Assembly: GCF_030929615.1 (NCBI RefSeq)
Contig: NZ_JAVFVU010000032.1
Span: 1 to 64,000, forward strand
Direction: 5' to 3'
Length of the DNA: 64,000 nucleotides
From: Dyadobacter sp. LHD-138
GTDB taxonomy: Bacteria; Bacteroidota; Bacteroidia; Cytophagales; Spirosomataceae
Under the pieces are notes generated by a model. That model ran no database searches. It saw only the letters and a list, made by a program, of their open reading frames with translations, and was not told the origin of the DNA. Below, one piece after another: positions 35,983 through 45,225 of the stretch. The stretch's first letter is position 1, and every line of letters starts with the position of its first letter. A program made the position numbers and the translations under genes.

Positions 35983-36001
35983 CTGTTAAAGACTTTATAC
36001 C

Positions 36002-36688
36002 ATGAAAAACATAAGTATAACCCTGATATTTGGAGTGTTGACAATGCTGTGCTCGTGCGCCAAAATTGATAATTACGTAGCTCCGAATGGGGGTGTTCAT
36101 GGCATTTTGACTGATAAAATCACCAAGGAAAATTTCCAGTCTGAACAGCCCAATGGATTTACAGTCAAGTTGTTTGAAAAAGGCGGGAAGCAGAATTCGC
36201 CGATCGTGTTTCAGGGGAAACCTAACGGATCATATGAAAACGCATTTGTCTTCCAAAATGATTACAGGTTGCTGGTAACGGAAGGGGCGTTTTTTGCGTT
36301 GGACACGGTCGCCGTCAACATTGGAAAGAGCGCGGAGACAAATTTTGAGGTGATGCCTTTCCTGGCCGTGATGAATCCTGTCGCCACAGCGGAAAGTGGA
36401 AAAATTACCGTAAGTTATCGCCTGAAAAGAGAACAGGTGGGGCATAAAATTATTGAGCGAAAAGTACTGGTTTCGAAAGTGCCGACGGTTAACAATTCCG
36501 TATTTGATTTCAAAACGCAAACCGACTTGACTGCTCTTGACGATACAGCGATACTGGCCGCCAATTATGCTGACACAGTTAGCGGGCTGGTTTCGGGGCA
36601 AACTTACTATGTCAGGGTCGCCGCGCGTACAGACAATGTGCTTAAAAAATACAATTACAGCAAAATCTTTACTGTGAAAATGCCATAA
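36002..36688 (+). CDS. DUF3823-type surface lipoprotein
   Basis: A 228-residue lipoprotein with lipobox LCSC (Cys19). The first half (about residues 25-120; NGGVHGILTDKITKENF, YENAFVFQNDYRLLVTEGAFF) matches the DUF3823 N-terminal beta-sandwich. The second half looks like a fibronectin-III-like domain (ITVSYRLKREQ, VSGLVSGQTYYVRVAARTD). Such proteins sit after SusD in many loci and are thought to be SusE/F-like surface binding proteins, which is inference here. It is in the same transcript as SusCD and precedes the dehydrogenase by 84 bases. Confidence 0.85.
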   Translation: MKNISITLIFGVLTMLCSCAKIDNYVAPNGGVHGILTDKITKENFQSEQPNGFTVKLFEKGGKQNSPIVFQGKPNGSYENAFVFQNDYRLLVTEGAFFALDTVAVNIGKSAETNFEVMPFLAVMNPVATAESGKITVSYRLKREQVGHKIIERKVLVSKVPTVNNSVFDFKTQTDLTALDDTAILAANYADTVSGLVSGQTYYVRVAARTDNVLKKYNYSKIFTVKMP

Positions 36689-36772
36689 AAATATTAGCCA
36701 TGAATTAACTATCAGGTTATAAAAATGAATCGTAAGACCGCTTTGATCCTCGTATTAAAATAAGAAACGAAA

Positions 36773-39700
36773 ATGAGTATGTCATTAAACAGCTGGCTGA
36801 TCGTCAGCTACACAGGAATGTTTTTGCTTGGAATGGCTGGCTGCAAGCCCGCGCATAAGGAAGCAGGAAGGCAAAACGACCGGGCAAAATACAGCGACAA
36901 TGTCAGGACAACGGAATTCCGTACGCCGGAAGAAGAACGTCTTGGCTTTACGCTGCCCGAAGGTTTTGAAATAACACTTTTCGCCTCCGAGCCGGATATA
37001 ACCAAACCGATGAATATGGAATTTGATGACCGTGGCAGACTCTGGGTAACACAATCGTCCGAGTATCCCTTACCTGCGGCACCGGGGAAGGGGACGGACA
37101 GAGTCACGATCCTGGAAGATACCAACGGGGACGGAAAAGCGGACGTCTTTACGCCATTCAACAACAGGCTCAATATTCCGATTGGCATTTTGCCGGTCAG
37201 CGACGGGGCATTTACGTACAGCATTCCCAATGTGACCCATTACAAAGACAGCAACGGAGACGGAAAATCTGATCAGGAGCAAGTTGTGTTGGGTCCATTT
37301 GGCCATCGGGATACGCACGGTATGGTAAGTAACCTGGTCCGCGGTTTTGACGGCTGGATTTACGCTTGCCATGGTTTTACCAACGCTTCTAACGTCGCAG
37401 GAACGGATGGGGACACAATAAAAATGGTATCAGGAAATACTTTTCGGTTCAAGCCTGATGGTAGCCGGGCGGAGCAAACGACATTTGGCCGGGTAAATCC
37501 ATTTGGAAACGCCTTTGATGAAATGGGAAACCTGTATTCTGTGGACTGTCATTCCAAGCCAATTTATCAGTTGATCAATGGCGCAGAGTATCCGCATTTC
37601 GGTAAAAAAGCGCCAGGAATCGGATTTGCACCGGAAATGATGAGCTATGAGCTCGGTTCTACGGCGATTTCTGGCTTGGTTTATTACACAGGCCTGCAAT
37701 TTCCGGAGGAATACCGGCACAGTTTCTTCAACGGGGATGTCGTGACCTGCCAGATCAACCGCAACACGGTTACTTACAAAGGTTCAACGCCTGTGTCGAA
37801 AAGAGAACCAGATTTTCTTAAGAGTGACGACTCTTGGTTCCGCCCGGTGGACATGAAAGTTGGGCCCGATGGCGCGCTTTATGTAGCAGATTTCTACAAT
37901 CGGATCATTGGCCATTATGAGGTAGCACTGAACCATCCCGGTCGGGACCGTGTCAGCGGACGCATCTGGAAGATTACGTACAAAGGAAATAAACCGCATC
38001 AGAACCTGCCGGTTAAAGACTGGTCGAAGGCCACTTTACCAGAACTCCTTGCCGGACTGGCCCATCCTCAGCTGAACATGCGCATGAAAATTGCTGACAG
38101 GCTGACCGACGATTGGAAGGAAAAAGCCATTGAACCGATTAAACAAATGATAGGTGCCGACGAACCGGAAGCAAAGGTATTTGTACAAGGATTATGGATT
38201 CTGCATAGGCTTAATGCGCTCCCGGAAACTACACTGAAAGCTGCGCTGATGGATAAAGATCCGGTAATAAAGATTCATGCTTTAAGGATTTTACAAGATC
38301 AAAAACAACTGGCTCCTCCATATCATGACGTCGTTTTGCAGGCACTCACAAGCTCAGATCCAAATATTGCCCGTACCGCCGCGGCTGTGCTCGGCAATTT
38401 CCCGGATACGAAAAGCCTGGCACCACTGACGGCCTTATATGAAAAATCAGACCCGGAAGATTCGCACCTGCGCTACACGACACTGGTTGCCATACGTAAC
38501 ACATTACGCGACAAAAAAGTCATGCAGGAAGTTGCGACCATAAGCTGGACGTCAGCGCAAATTGAAATATTGACCAAAACGTTGACGGATGTTCCCTCCG
38601 CTCAGGGAGCAGCTTTCGTCTTGACACAACTCAGGAACGATCAGCTTCCGGCAGGCAAGTTGCCGGAATATATCGGTTATGCAAGCCGCTATGTTCCGGC
38701 CGGAAAACTGGAAGAAATTATTCCAATAATACGTAAAAAACTGAGTGGTAATATTGGCAAGGAATTCGCTGTATACAGCACCATGCTTACTGGTATCGCA
38801 CAAAGTGGTGGTGCCACGAGCGCACAAATGAAGGCGTGGGGCACTGACCTGGCAAAGCGAAGCCTGTCTTCGATCGATGAAAAAACGGAGCCCTGGAAAA
38901 TATCTCCACTGGAAAAGTCAGGAGAAACCAGCTCCTGGATTATTTCAGAGGACATTGCCAGCCCAACATTCAAAGCCAATCGCATGCTTGTCGGGCAACG
39001 GGCAACGACGTCCCGTATTATTTCGGCGCCTTTTGAACTTCCGTCATCCATGCAACTGAATGTGTTCGATAATGACATTTTCAACAGTGATTTAAAAACT
39101 GGCGCGTCTAAAAATTCGGTGCGAATCAGGCTTGCATCCAGTGGCAAACTGATTTCTGAGCATCGGTTTAAAGAGAAAAAGGAGGCCAGGAATGATGATG
39201 TGATCAAACATGTTGCCTTTGACCTAAAATCATACAAAGGCCAACTTGGTTACATTGAAATCACTGACAGCTCCCGAACCGCCTCCATAGGTGTTAGTCA
39301 GTCGGAACCTGCGTTTCTTACCTTTTCGGGAAGCAGTCCGGAGGAGCTCACCACACAGCGTATACAGGCTGCTCAGTTAGCCGGAAAGCTAAAAATCATA
39401 GCCTTACAGCCAGCGTTAAAGAATTTGTTACAGGCTCGATGGACTGATTTCAGGGTCCGGGCGGCGGCAGCCGATGCGTTGATGGAGATAGCGCCAGGTG
39501 AAAATGCGGCCATGGTGACAAAGACATTCTCCGATCGTACGGAGCCTGGAACATTCAGGCAAAAGCTTGCAGTTTCGTTGGGACAAGCACCAACACCAGT
39601 TGTGTATGACCAGCTTGAAAAAGAGTTGTCCGGCGCAGCCAGGCCCTTGCAGGTGGTCATTGCGTCGGTATTGAGCAATGAAAAAAAGGGCATCGAATAC

Positions 39701-40300
39701 CTGATCAGCGCTTTGAAGCAGGAACAGATAGGTGCTGACATCCTCTTTGAAACATCAGTCGCCGAGAAACTAGCCTTGAAAGCTTCTGTTTCTCACCAGA
39801 AACAATTGGCGGTTATCACTGCGAACGGAGCGGGTGAAAGGGCAGAAAGGCTTGCATTGATTCAGACTCGTTTGGACGGACTGGGGATTGCCAAAACCTC
39901 GGCGGTGGCCGGAAAGGAAGTTTTTACAGTCAATTGCAGCATGTGCCACCAGATCAGCGGAAATGGCGGGCTTGTCGGCCCACAGCTCGATGGTATTGGC
40001 AACTGGGGGCAAAAAGCACTTTCAGAGAAAATACTGGATCCCAACAGAAGTATTTCAGAGGCATTTCGTACGTATAATATTGTCCTTAAAAACGGTAAAG
40101 CACTGACTGGTTTATACCGGAGAACAGAGGGAGAAGTGATGGTATTCGCTAACCTGGATGGAAAGGAGTTTTCAGTCGGTAAAGGTGATATCAAGGAATA
40201 CAAGGCGTCGAAATACACTTTGATGCCTGATCAGTTCAGGCACACGATTCCGGAAAAAGACTTCTATGCACTTGTTACGTACCTGCTCAGCTTAAAATAA
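36773..40300 (+). CDS. PVC-type membrane-bound dehydrogenase with C-terminal cytochrome c
   Basis: An 1175-residue lipoprotein (lipobox GMAGC, Cys24). Residues about 55-410 form a beta-propeller of the PVC-type/membrane-bound dehydrogenase kind (FTLPEGFEITLFASEPD, LEDTNGDGKADVFTPF, WFRPVDMKVGPDGALYVADF). Residues about 420-1000 hold HEAT-like helical repeats around a beta-rich insert. The C-terminus is a cytochrome c domain with CSMCH (Cys1055, Cys1058, His1059) and likely axial Met1151 (LMPDQF). Relatives are sugar or alcohol dehydrogenases by prediction only. Position after SusCD-DUF3823 and before a sugar epimerase suggests oxidation of the imported compound with heme as the first electron acceptor. 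Confidence 0.88.
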   Translation: MSMSLNSWLIVSYTGMFLLGMAGCKPAHKEAGRQNDRAKYSDNVRTTEFRTPEEERLGFTLPEGFEITLFASEPDITKPMNMEFDDRGRLWVTQSSEYPLPAAPGKGTDRVTILEDTNGDGKADVFTPFNNRLNIPIGILPVSDGAFTYSIPNVTHYKDSNGDGKSDQEQVVLGPFGHRDTHGMVSNLVRGFDGWIYACHGFTNASNVAGTDGDTIKMVSGNTFRFKPDGSRAEQTTFGRVNPFGNAFDEMGNLYSVDCHSKPIYQLINGAEYPHFGKKAPGIGFAPEMMSYELGSTAISGLVYYTGLQFPEEYRHSFFNGDVVTCQINRNTVTYKGSTPVSKREPDFLKSDDSWFRPVDMKVGPDGALYVADFYNRIIGHYEVALNHPGRDRVSGRIWKITYKGNKPHQNLPVKDWSKATLPELLAGLAHPQLNMRMKIADRLTDDWKEKAIEPIKQMIGADEPEAKVFVQGLWILHRLNALPETTLKAALMDKDPVIKIHALRILQDQKQLAPPYHDVVLQALTSSDPNIARTAAAVLGNFPDTKSLAPLTALYEKSDPEDSHLRYTTLVAIRNTLRDKKVMQEVATISWTSAQIEILTKTLTDVPSAQGAAFVLTQLRNDQLPAGKLPEYIGYASRYVPAGKLEEIIPIIRKKLSGNIGKEFAVYSTMLTGIAQSGGATSAQMKAWGTDLAKRSLSSIDEKTEPWKISPLEKSGETSSWIISEDIASPTFKANRMLVGQRATTSRIISAPFELPSSMQLNVFDNDIFNSDLKTGASKNSVRIRLASSGKLISEHRFKEKKEARNDDVIKHVAFDLKSYKGQLGYIEITDSSRTASIGVSQSEPAFLTFSGSSPEELTTQRIQAAQLAGKLKIIALQPALKNLLQARWTDFRVRAAAADALMEIAPGENAAMVTKTFSDRTEPGTFRQKLAVSLGQAPTPVVYDQLEKELSGAARPLQVVIASVLSNEKKGIEYLISALKQEQIGADILFETSVAEKLALKASVSHQKQLAVITANGAGERAERLALIQTRLDGLGIAKTSAVAGKEVFTVNCSMCHQISGNGGLVGPQLDGIGNWGQKALSEKILDPNRSISEAFRTYNIVLKNGKALTGLYRRTEGEVMVFANLDGKEFSVGKGDIKEYKASKYTLMPDQFRHTIPEKDFYALVTYLLSLK

Positions 40301-40342
40301 AAAAGAGTAGCAACTAAACATTAACAGAAAACCGCAAGACAA

Positions 40343-41221
40343 ATGAAATTCGGTATTAACACTTTCCTGTTTACTTCCCCTTTCACAACAAAGGACATTT
40401 CTCTTTTTCCGACTTTCAAGGCCTGGGGTTTTGATTCTGTGGAGATTGCGTTGGAAGATGCTTCACATATCAATGCAAAAACAATCAGGCAAGCACTGGA
40501 CGACAATGGGTTGATCTGCAATACCATCTGTGCCGCGTTGGGTCCCGGTCGCGACTTGCGCGGGTCACCCAGGGATCAGGAAATGTCGCTTAAATATCTT
40601 TCGGAGGTGATGGAGATCATGCCCTTGCTGGGTTGCAAATTGCTCGCCGGTCCACTGTATTCGTCGGTGGGGCGGGCAGAATTTGTATCCAAAGAGGAGT
40701 ATAAACTGCAATGGGAACTGGTTGTCAAAAATCTGGGAAAACTTGCGGACCACGCCGTACAAGCGGGTTTAAAGATCGCGATCGAACCATTAAACCGTTA
40801 CGAAACGGATTTTATAAATACCAGCGCGCAAGCGATGCAGATGCTTCATGACGTAAACAGCAGATCTCTTTATGTGCATCTGGACACTTTTCATATGAAT
40901 CTGGAAGAAAAAGATCCTGCACAAGCTATATTAAATGTTGGAGATAAACTGGCTTTGTTACACGCTTCCGGAAGTGACCGTGGCACACCGGGAGGAGACC
41001 AGATCAATTGGGACAGGATTTTCTACGCACTGAACACAACGGGTTATGCAGGTGACGTTGTGATCGAATCATTTACACCGGAAGTGAAAATTATCGCAAA
41101 GGCAGCTTCCATTTGGCGTAAGATTGAGCCTTCGGTCCAGACTATTGCGGTAGAAGGGTTGAAATTTTTAAAAAAATGCAGAAGCCAAGGACTCGTGCCC
41201 ATGGGGTTACTGCAAAAATGA
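40343..41221 (+). CDS. Sugar epimerase of the D-psicose/tagatose 3-epimerase family
   Basis: A 292-residue TIM-barrel protein without a signal peptide, hence cytoplasmic. The metal and catalytic residues of the family are all present at family spacing: Glu148 (IEPLNRYE), Asp181 (HLDTFHMN), His207 (LLHASGSD) and Glu242 (VIESF). The spacing equals that of Agrobacterium D-psicose 3-epimerase (Glu150, Asp183, His209, Glu244, from memory). These enzymes epimerise ketoses at C3 with Mn or Co; relatives also act on 3-keto sugars. It is the last gene of the cassette, 42 bases after the dehydrogenase, and a hairpin at 41260-41293 follows. The exact substrate is not deducible. Confidence 0.87.
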   Translation: MKFGINTFLFTSPFTTKDISLFPTFKAWGFDSVEIALEDASHINAKTIRQALDDNGLICNTICAALGPGRDLRGSPRDQEMSLKYLSEVMEIMPLLGCKLLAGPLYSSVGRAEFVSKEEYKLQWELVVKNLGKLADHAVQAGLKIAIEPLNRYETDFINTSAQAMQMLHDVNSRSLYVHLDTFHMNLEEKDPAQAILNVGDKLALLHASGSDRGTPGGDQINWDRIFYALNTTGYAGDVVIESFTPEVKIIAKAASIWRKIEPSVQTIAVEGLKFLKKCRSQGLVPMGLLQK

Positions 41222-41259
41222 TAGTCCAAGGAAGATTAATTGGAGAATCGGACCTGTCA

Positions 41260-41293
41260 CCATCTGCGATGGTTTGTCAACAATCGCAGATGG
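41260..41293 (+). terminator. Hairpin after the epimerase gene
   Basis: A perfect 11-base stem: CCATCTGCGAT (41260-41270) pairs with ATCGCAGATGG (41283-41293) around a 12-base loop. It begins 39 bases after the stop codon and probably ends the sigma/FecR/SusCD/dehydrogenase transcript, although no T-run follows. Confidence 0.55.
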
Positions 41294-42106
41294 AATTGAT
41301 TGTTGCCAACCGAAACGATGTTGCTGTCAATAACGGCGGTCGCGGCCAGACTTCCGGCTGGAGAATAAATATTTTCATTTAGAATTAAGTAGCAGTGAAA
41401 AATTAGTTTATATGATTGATTTTTATAATAAGCTATTAATCATTCGGTTACTGGGTTAATCGCATATAGCTAATTGCCAGCTGCTACTTACATAGATCCT
41501 TCCCTTAGATTTTAGTGAGTTTGCATGCGGCTCAATCGTAGCCGGGCCATCGTAAAAAACCGCATATCTTGCGTCTGTCAGGAAGCGGATGGTGGCCTTT
41601 TTCCAACCCGCTGCCAATAGCAGCACAATCAGATATTTTGTCATACAGGCCTGGTAAACAACAGTGGTATAAATACTTGTTAGATTTAATTAATTAACCT
41701 GATCACGATTTTTTTTGCAGTGCTATCGGATTTCTGAAATGGTTATCGCATCCTTCCAGGGTTATGACGTGAATGTTTGCAATACGATCATCCCTTCTGG
41801 ATTATCTATAAGTTTAAACAATTTCAATAGCATCCTTAACGAAAAGAATAAATTTCTTTCCATTAACCCATGGACTTCAAATCCATTGTGGTTTGGTTAC
41901 GATCGGTTTTGCTGCCGATTTTATCGGGTTCGAGACGGGTTTGAAAGACAGACCGGTTCAGAACTCTTTTGTAAATATGGTCTTGCTGCGAAAAACGGAC
42001 AGTGCAGAAACAATACTTTGTAACTTTTCATTACAAGTTGATTATATTTGATTTGTACATTTAAAAAGTGTTTTTGCAATAATTTACCACCTCTTTAATA
42101 CATACA
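41294..42106. other. 813-base stretch without a clear gene
   Basis: AT-rich spacer before the LodA gene. A 62-codon frame on the minus strand (41456-41644) begins with a hydrophobic MTKYLIVLLLAAGW and could be a small secreted peptide, and a 102-codon frame lies on + (41715-42023). Neither resembles a known family and I do not call them. The last 90 bases hold the promoter at 42018-42050. Confidence 0.4.
42018..42050 (+). promoter_or_regulatory. Bacteroidota-type promoter of the lodA-lodB genes
   Basis: TTG at 42018-42020, 22 bases, then TATATTTG at 42043-42050: an exact TAnnTTTG within the accepted spacing. The predicted transcript start is about 50 bases before the ATG at 42107. Confidence 0.45.
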
Positions 42107-44017
42107 ATGGGCTCAACGATTAAATCAGTTGCTATCTACCCTCCGCTAGGCGTTGCCAGGGTAGGAAATTCCAGTGAGTTTTTCTTTGCTTCGGAAATAC
42201 CTGGCCATCCGGCCGTTCCGGAAAATGGTTTTAAGGACGACCTTGGGAGGGTGAAAAAGCAGGCAGTGCGTTTCCGTATTTATGGATTGGATGAAGATGG
42301 AAACGTTGTCAGGGAATTAACTGCCGATCTTGCCGGGATCAGCTGGAGGGCACATATTGCCAACCGTAAAGCGGGCTGGTATCAATTTTTGAACGCGCTG
42401 GATTTACCCGGGTTAGGGATACCTGCTGCTTTTCGGAATGGAACAGTTACAGGCAGTGACCGTGCGAAGCTTGTCATTGATCCGGGATCCAGGACCATCA
42501 GCGGGAAAAACGTCACGGGCCTGGAGTATCATTTTACGGGAGGTAAGTTTTATGAGCTGGAAGTACCACTTGGAGAGGTACGGACAGATGAGAAAGGCAG
42601 ACTTGTCTTTTTGGGGGGCGACGGTACATCCGCATCTTATACCAATGCCGCTGCAACCACTTTTGCCAATAACGATGGCTGGCATGATGATGTATCAGAT
42701 GGCACAATACGCGCGACCGTAACGTTTGAAGGTGAAACATTTGAAGCGACCCCTGCTATGGTGGTCGTAACGCCTCCTAATTTCGGGCAGGGGTTGTATT
42801 CTGTGGTGACGATGTACGATGTCGTTAGTGACCTTTACATTCGTAACGGCTGGATGCAAAAGCCAGACGATATTGTTTTTTATGAACATATCTATCCGAT
42901 TCTGGACCGCACCGTGCAGACGCAGTGGGTGAATGAGGGTTTTTATATCCTTTTCGGCCAAAACTCCCCAAGTGATTTTACTGCGAATGACATCCTGAAG
43001 AAATTATCGGACCCGTCCGACAGTAACCGGGAGGCACGCGATAAAGTATTCAACTGGTACCGGAAGCCCGATGGAGATCAATATGAGCCTGAAAAAATTC
43101 CGCCATTCTACGGTGATGCTTTCGGCGACTACGAGGCCTTACCTAATGTGGATTTACCGCTGACCGTCACACAGTATGAATGTATGGAACGTTGGGCAAA
43201 AGGCGATTTTACGACCGGTAAGCCGCACGGAATGACAGCTTTTGACGACCTCAGTCCGGTTGAACAGACGGTGGCACTGAACCGGGCACCGTTGGAAGAA
43301 TGTCTGGGAGGTCCTTTTCACCCCGGAATTGAAATCACGTGGCCTTTCCGTAACCTTATTTTCTGGGATCAGCCATTCAGGATAAAAATACTTCCGGAGA
43401 ACGAAACTCCGGCTGATGACTATGGTCCGCTGTTGTCGCCTGCCATTGCCCTGGCTCCCAATGGTCCACTTGACGGAAGCGGGCCTGGTTCGTTAAGCCG
43501 TTGGCTGGGCGTGCCATGGCAAACCGATGAGGCAAGTTGTCTCTCGGGTTACGACCCGTCGCTGTATCTCACGATACCGTCGTTTTGGGCCGCGCGCGTT
43601 CCGAACCAGGTATTGTCGAAAGATAGTTTTACCCGCCTTTCCGATACCGGTATGAATGATGCGCAACGGTTAAAACACCTGGATTATCGCCAGGACTGGC
43701 TGCGCGACTTTGGTTCTCAATATCAGCCTAAGATCAATAAGATGGTCAAACGCTGGCATGAACTGGGCATTATTGTGCAACATCCATTGCCGCAAACAGG
43801 AACGACCAAATGGCTGCCCGAAAAATTATGGGTGGAGTCCGACCGCGTAGGTTTTACCGAAGATGATCCGACTTACAAACAGGTATTGGAGGCTGAAAAT
43901 GCGACACCGCGGGTGGTGCACGAAGCGGTTGTATTGTTGAAAACGGTTGCCGGAGACACGGAAAATCCAGCGAGACCGGAACGTAAACGACGTAGTTTCC
44001 GCAGGGATGAGAGATAA
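42107..44017 (+). CDS. LodA-type cysteine tryptophylquinone (CTQ) amino-acid oxidase
   Basis: A 636-residue protein of the LodA/GoxA family, whose members oxidise amino groups (lysine epsilon-amine, glycine) and release H2O2 using a self-derived quinone cofactor. Family blocks are YPPLGVARVGNS at the N-terminus, TPPNFGQGLYSVVTMYDVV, TVTQYECMERWAKGDF and CLGGPFHPGIEITWPFRN. The last block holds Cys399, the probable CTQ cysteine. LSRWLGVPWQTDEASC follows, where Trp466 or Trp471 would be the CTQ tryptophan. Both cofactor residues are thus present, so an active enzyme is predicted. There is no signal peptide, which is common in this family. The LodB gene starts right after its stop codon. The substrate is unknown. 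Confidence 0.88.
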   Translation: MGSTIKSVAIYPPLGVARVGNSSEFFFASEIPGHPAVPENGFKDDLGRVKKQAVRFRIYGLDEDGNVVRELTADLAGISWRAHIANRKAGWYQFLNALDLPGLGIPAAFRNGTVTGSDRAKLVIDPGSRTISGKNVTGLEYHFTGGKFYELEVPLGEVRTDEKGRLVFLGGDGTSASYTNAAATTFANNDGWHDDVSDGTIRATVTFEGETFEATPAMVVVTPPNFGQGLYSVVTMYDVVSDLYIRNGWMQKPDDIVFYEHIYPILDRTVQTQWVNEGFYILFGQNSPSDFTANDILKKLSDPSDSNREARDKVFNWYRKPDGDQYEPEKIPPFYGDAFGDYEALPNVDLPLTVTQYECMERWAKGDFTTGKPHGMTAFDDLSPVEQTVALNRAPLEECLGGPFHPGIEITWPFRNLIFWDQPFRIKILPENETPADDYGPLLSPAIALAPNGPLDGSGPGSLSRWLGVPWQTDEASCLSGYDPSLYLTIPSFWAARVPNQVLSKDSFTRLSDTGMNDAQRLKHLDYRQDWLRDFGSQYQPKINKMVKRWHELGIIVQHPLPQTGTTKWLPEKLWVESDRVGFTEDDPTYKQVLEAENATPRVVHEAVVLLKTVAGDTENPARPERKRRSFRRDER

Positions 44018-45112
44018 ATGAAAAATGATATTTCCGTACTGATTGCCGGTGGAGGCCCCGCGGGCATTGCTACTGCATTGAGCCTTTTGAACAGAGGTAT
44101 AAAATGCATGATTGCGGAACCCGGAATGCCGGCCACACATAAGGTTGGTGAGACCATTCCTCCCAATGCCAAACCGATGCTTATCAGATCCGGGATCGAC
44201 CAGCTACTGGCCGATCCCGAACATCTGCCCTGTTACGGTAACAGTTTTATTTGGGGCAGCGACGTAGCCGACGAAACCAGTTTTATTAGACAAACCTACC
44301 AGCAGGGCTGGCATATTAACCGGATTTTTTTTGAAAAACAGCTGCGAGCGCATGTATTATCCAACGGAGTTATCTGGTTACAGGGGCAACGGGTGACGTA
44401 TTGTAGAAAACAGGAAGTTGGCTGGGAAGTGATTTTACAGGACGGGGACAATACCAAGTCCGTGCTCTGTGACTTTTTGGTTGATGCCACAGGAAGGAGT
44501 TGCCGGATAGCCCGTTTTCTGGGATTACAACGTACCCGTATGGATACCCTGACAGGCATCTCGGCCATGATAGCGACCGCGGAAAGCATACAGCCGCATC
44601 ATACGTACATAGAAGCTACGGCGGATGGCTGGTGGTATGCTGCGCCTTTGTCTGATAAAAAGCTCTCCCTGGTCTTTATGACAGATGCGGATCTGATGGA
44701 TCAGCAGATGCGGCAAACAGATTATTTTCAGAAAAATGCAGCAAAAACTGCGCTGATCGGGCCCTTACTGAAAGGAGATATATGCGAGGAGAATATCCAG
44801 ACGGCGCTGCATCCTGCTTCTACTTCTTTGCTGACGCGGCGGTTTGGTGATTCCTGGTTGGCCGTGGGAGATGCCGCTCATGCCTTCGATCCCTTGTCTT
44901 CCTATGGTATTGTGTCGGCACTGGAAGGGGGTTATTATGCGGGTCATGCGATTGCTGATGCGTTGTCGGATGAAGAGGATGCGCTGCCAGCTTATGATGG
45001 GATTATCAGCCAGGCTTTTCAAATTTACCTGAAAATGCATGCGCAACAATATCAATTAGAGAAGCGATGGGAAGACTCGACTTTTTGGCAGAGGCGCAGG
45101 CAAGGGTACTGA
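44018..45112 (+). CDS. LodB-like flavoprotein for cofactor maturation
   Basis: A 364-residue FAD-dependent protein of the tryptophan-halogenase/geranylgeranyl-reductase superfamily. The dinucleotide-binding motif is GGGPAG at residues 11-16. The ATG-type motif GDAAHAFDP is at about residues 284-292, and VGETIPPNA near residue 42 is typical of LodB. LodB proteins are needed in the cytoplasm to form the tryptophylquinone of their LodA partner. The start codon follows the LodA stop directly with no gap, which indicates coupled translation. The halogenase WxWxIP motif is not seen, so a maturation role is preferred over halogenation. Confidence 0.86.
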   Translation: MKNDISVLIAGGGPAGIATALSLLNRGIKCMIAEPGMPATHKVGETIPPNAKPMLIRSGIDQLLADPEHLPCYGNSFIWGSDVADETSFIRQTYQQGWHINRIFFEKQLRAHVLSNGVIWLQGQRVTYCRKQEVGWEVILQDGDNTKSVLCDFLVDATGRSCRIARFLGLQRTRMDTLTGISAMIATAESIQPHHTYIEATADGWWYAAPLSDKKLSLVFMTDADLMDQQMRQTDYFQKNAAKTALIGPLLKGDICEENIQTALHPASTSLLTRRFGDSWLAVGDAAHAFDPLSSYGIVSALEGGYYAGHAIADALSDEEDALPAYDGIISQAFQIYLKMHAQQYQLEKRWEDSTFWQRRRQGY

Positions 45113-45225
45113 GCCGTATCTGCGTGGTTTTCTTATGAAAATGAGTCTAGCTATTCACCAGGCAGCAGTGGAATGTTCGGTAAATACTTTATTTTTATGA
45201 AGGAGCTTATAAACTGAATCACCCT

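Noticed and set aside
38689..39237. 182-codon minus-strand frame
   Set aside because: Antisense to the HEAT-like and beta-insert part of the PVC-type dehydrogenase; no start context or domain.
41456..41644. 62-codon minus-strand frame with a hydrophobic start
   Set aside because: Could be a small secreted peptide, but no promoter box, family or neighbour supports it.
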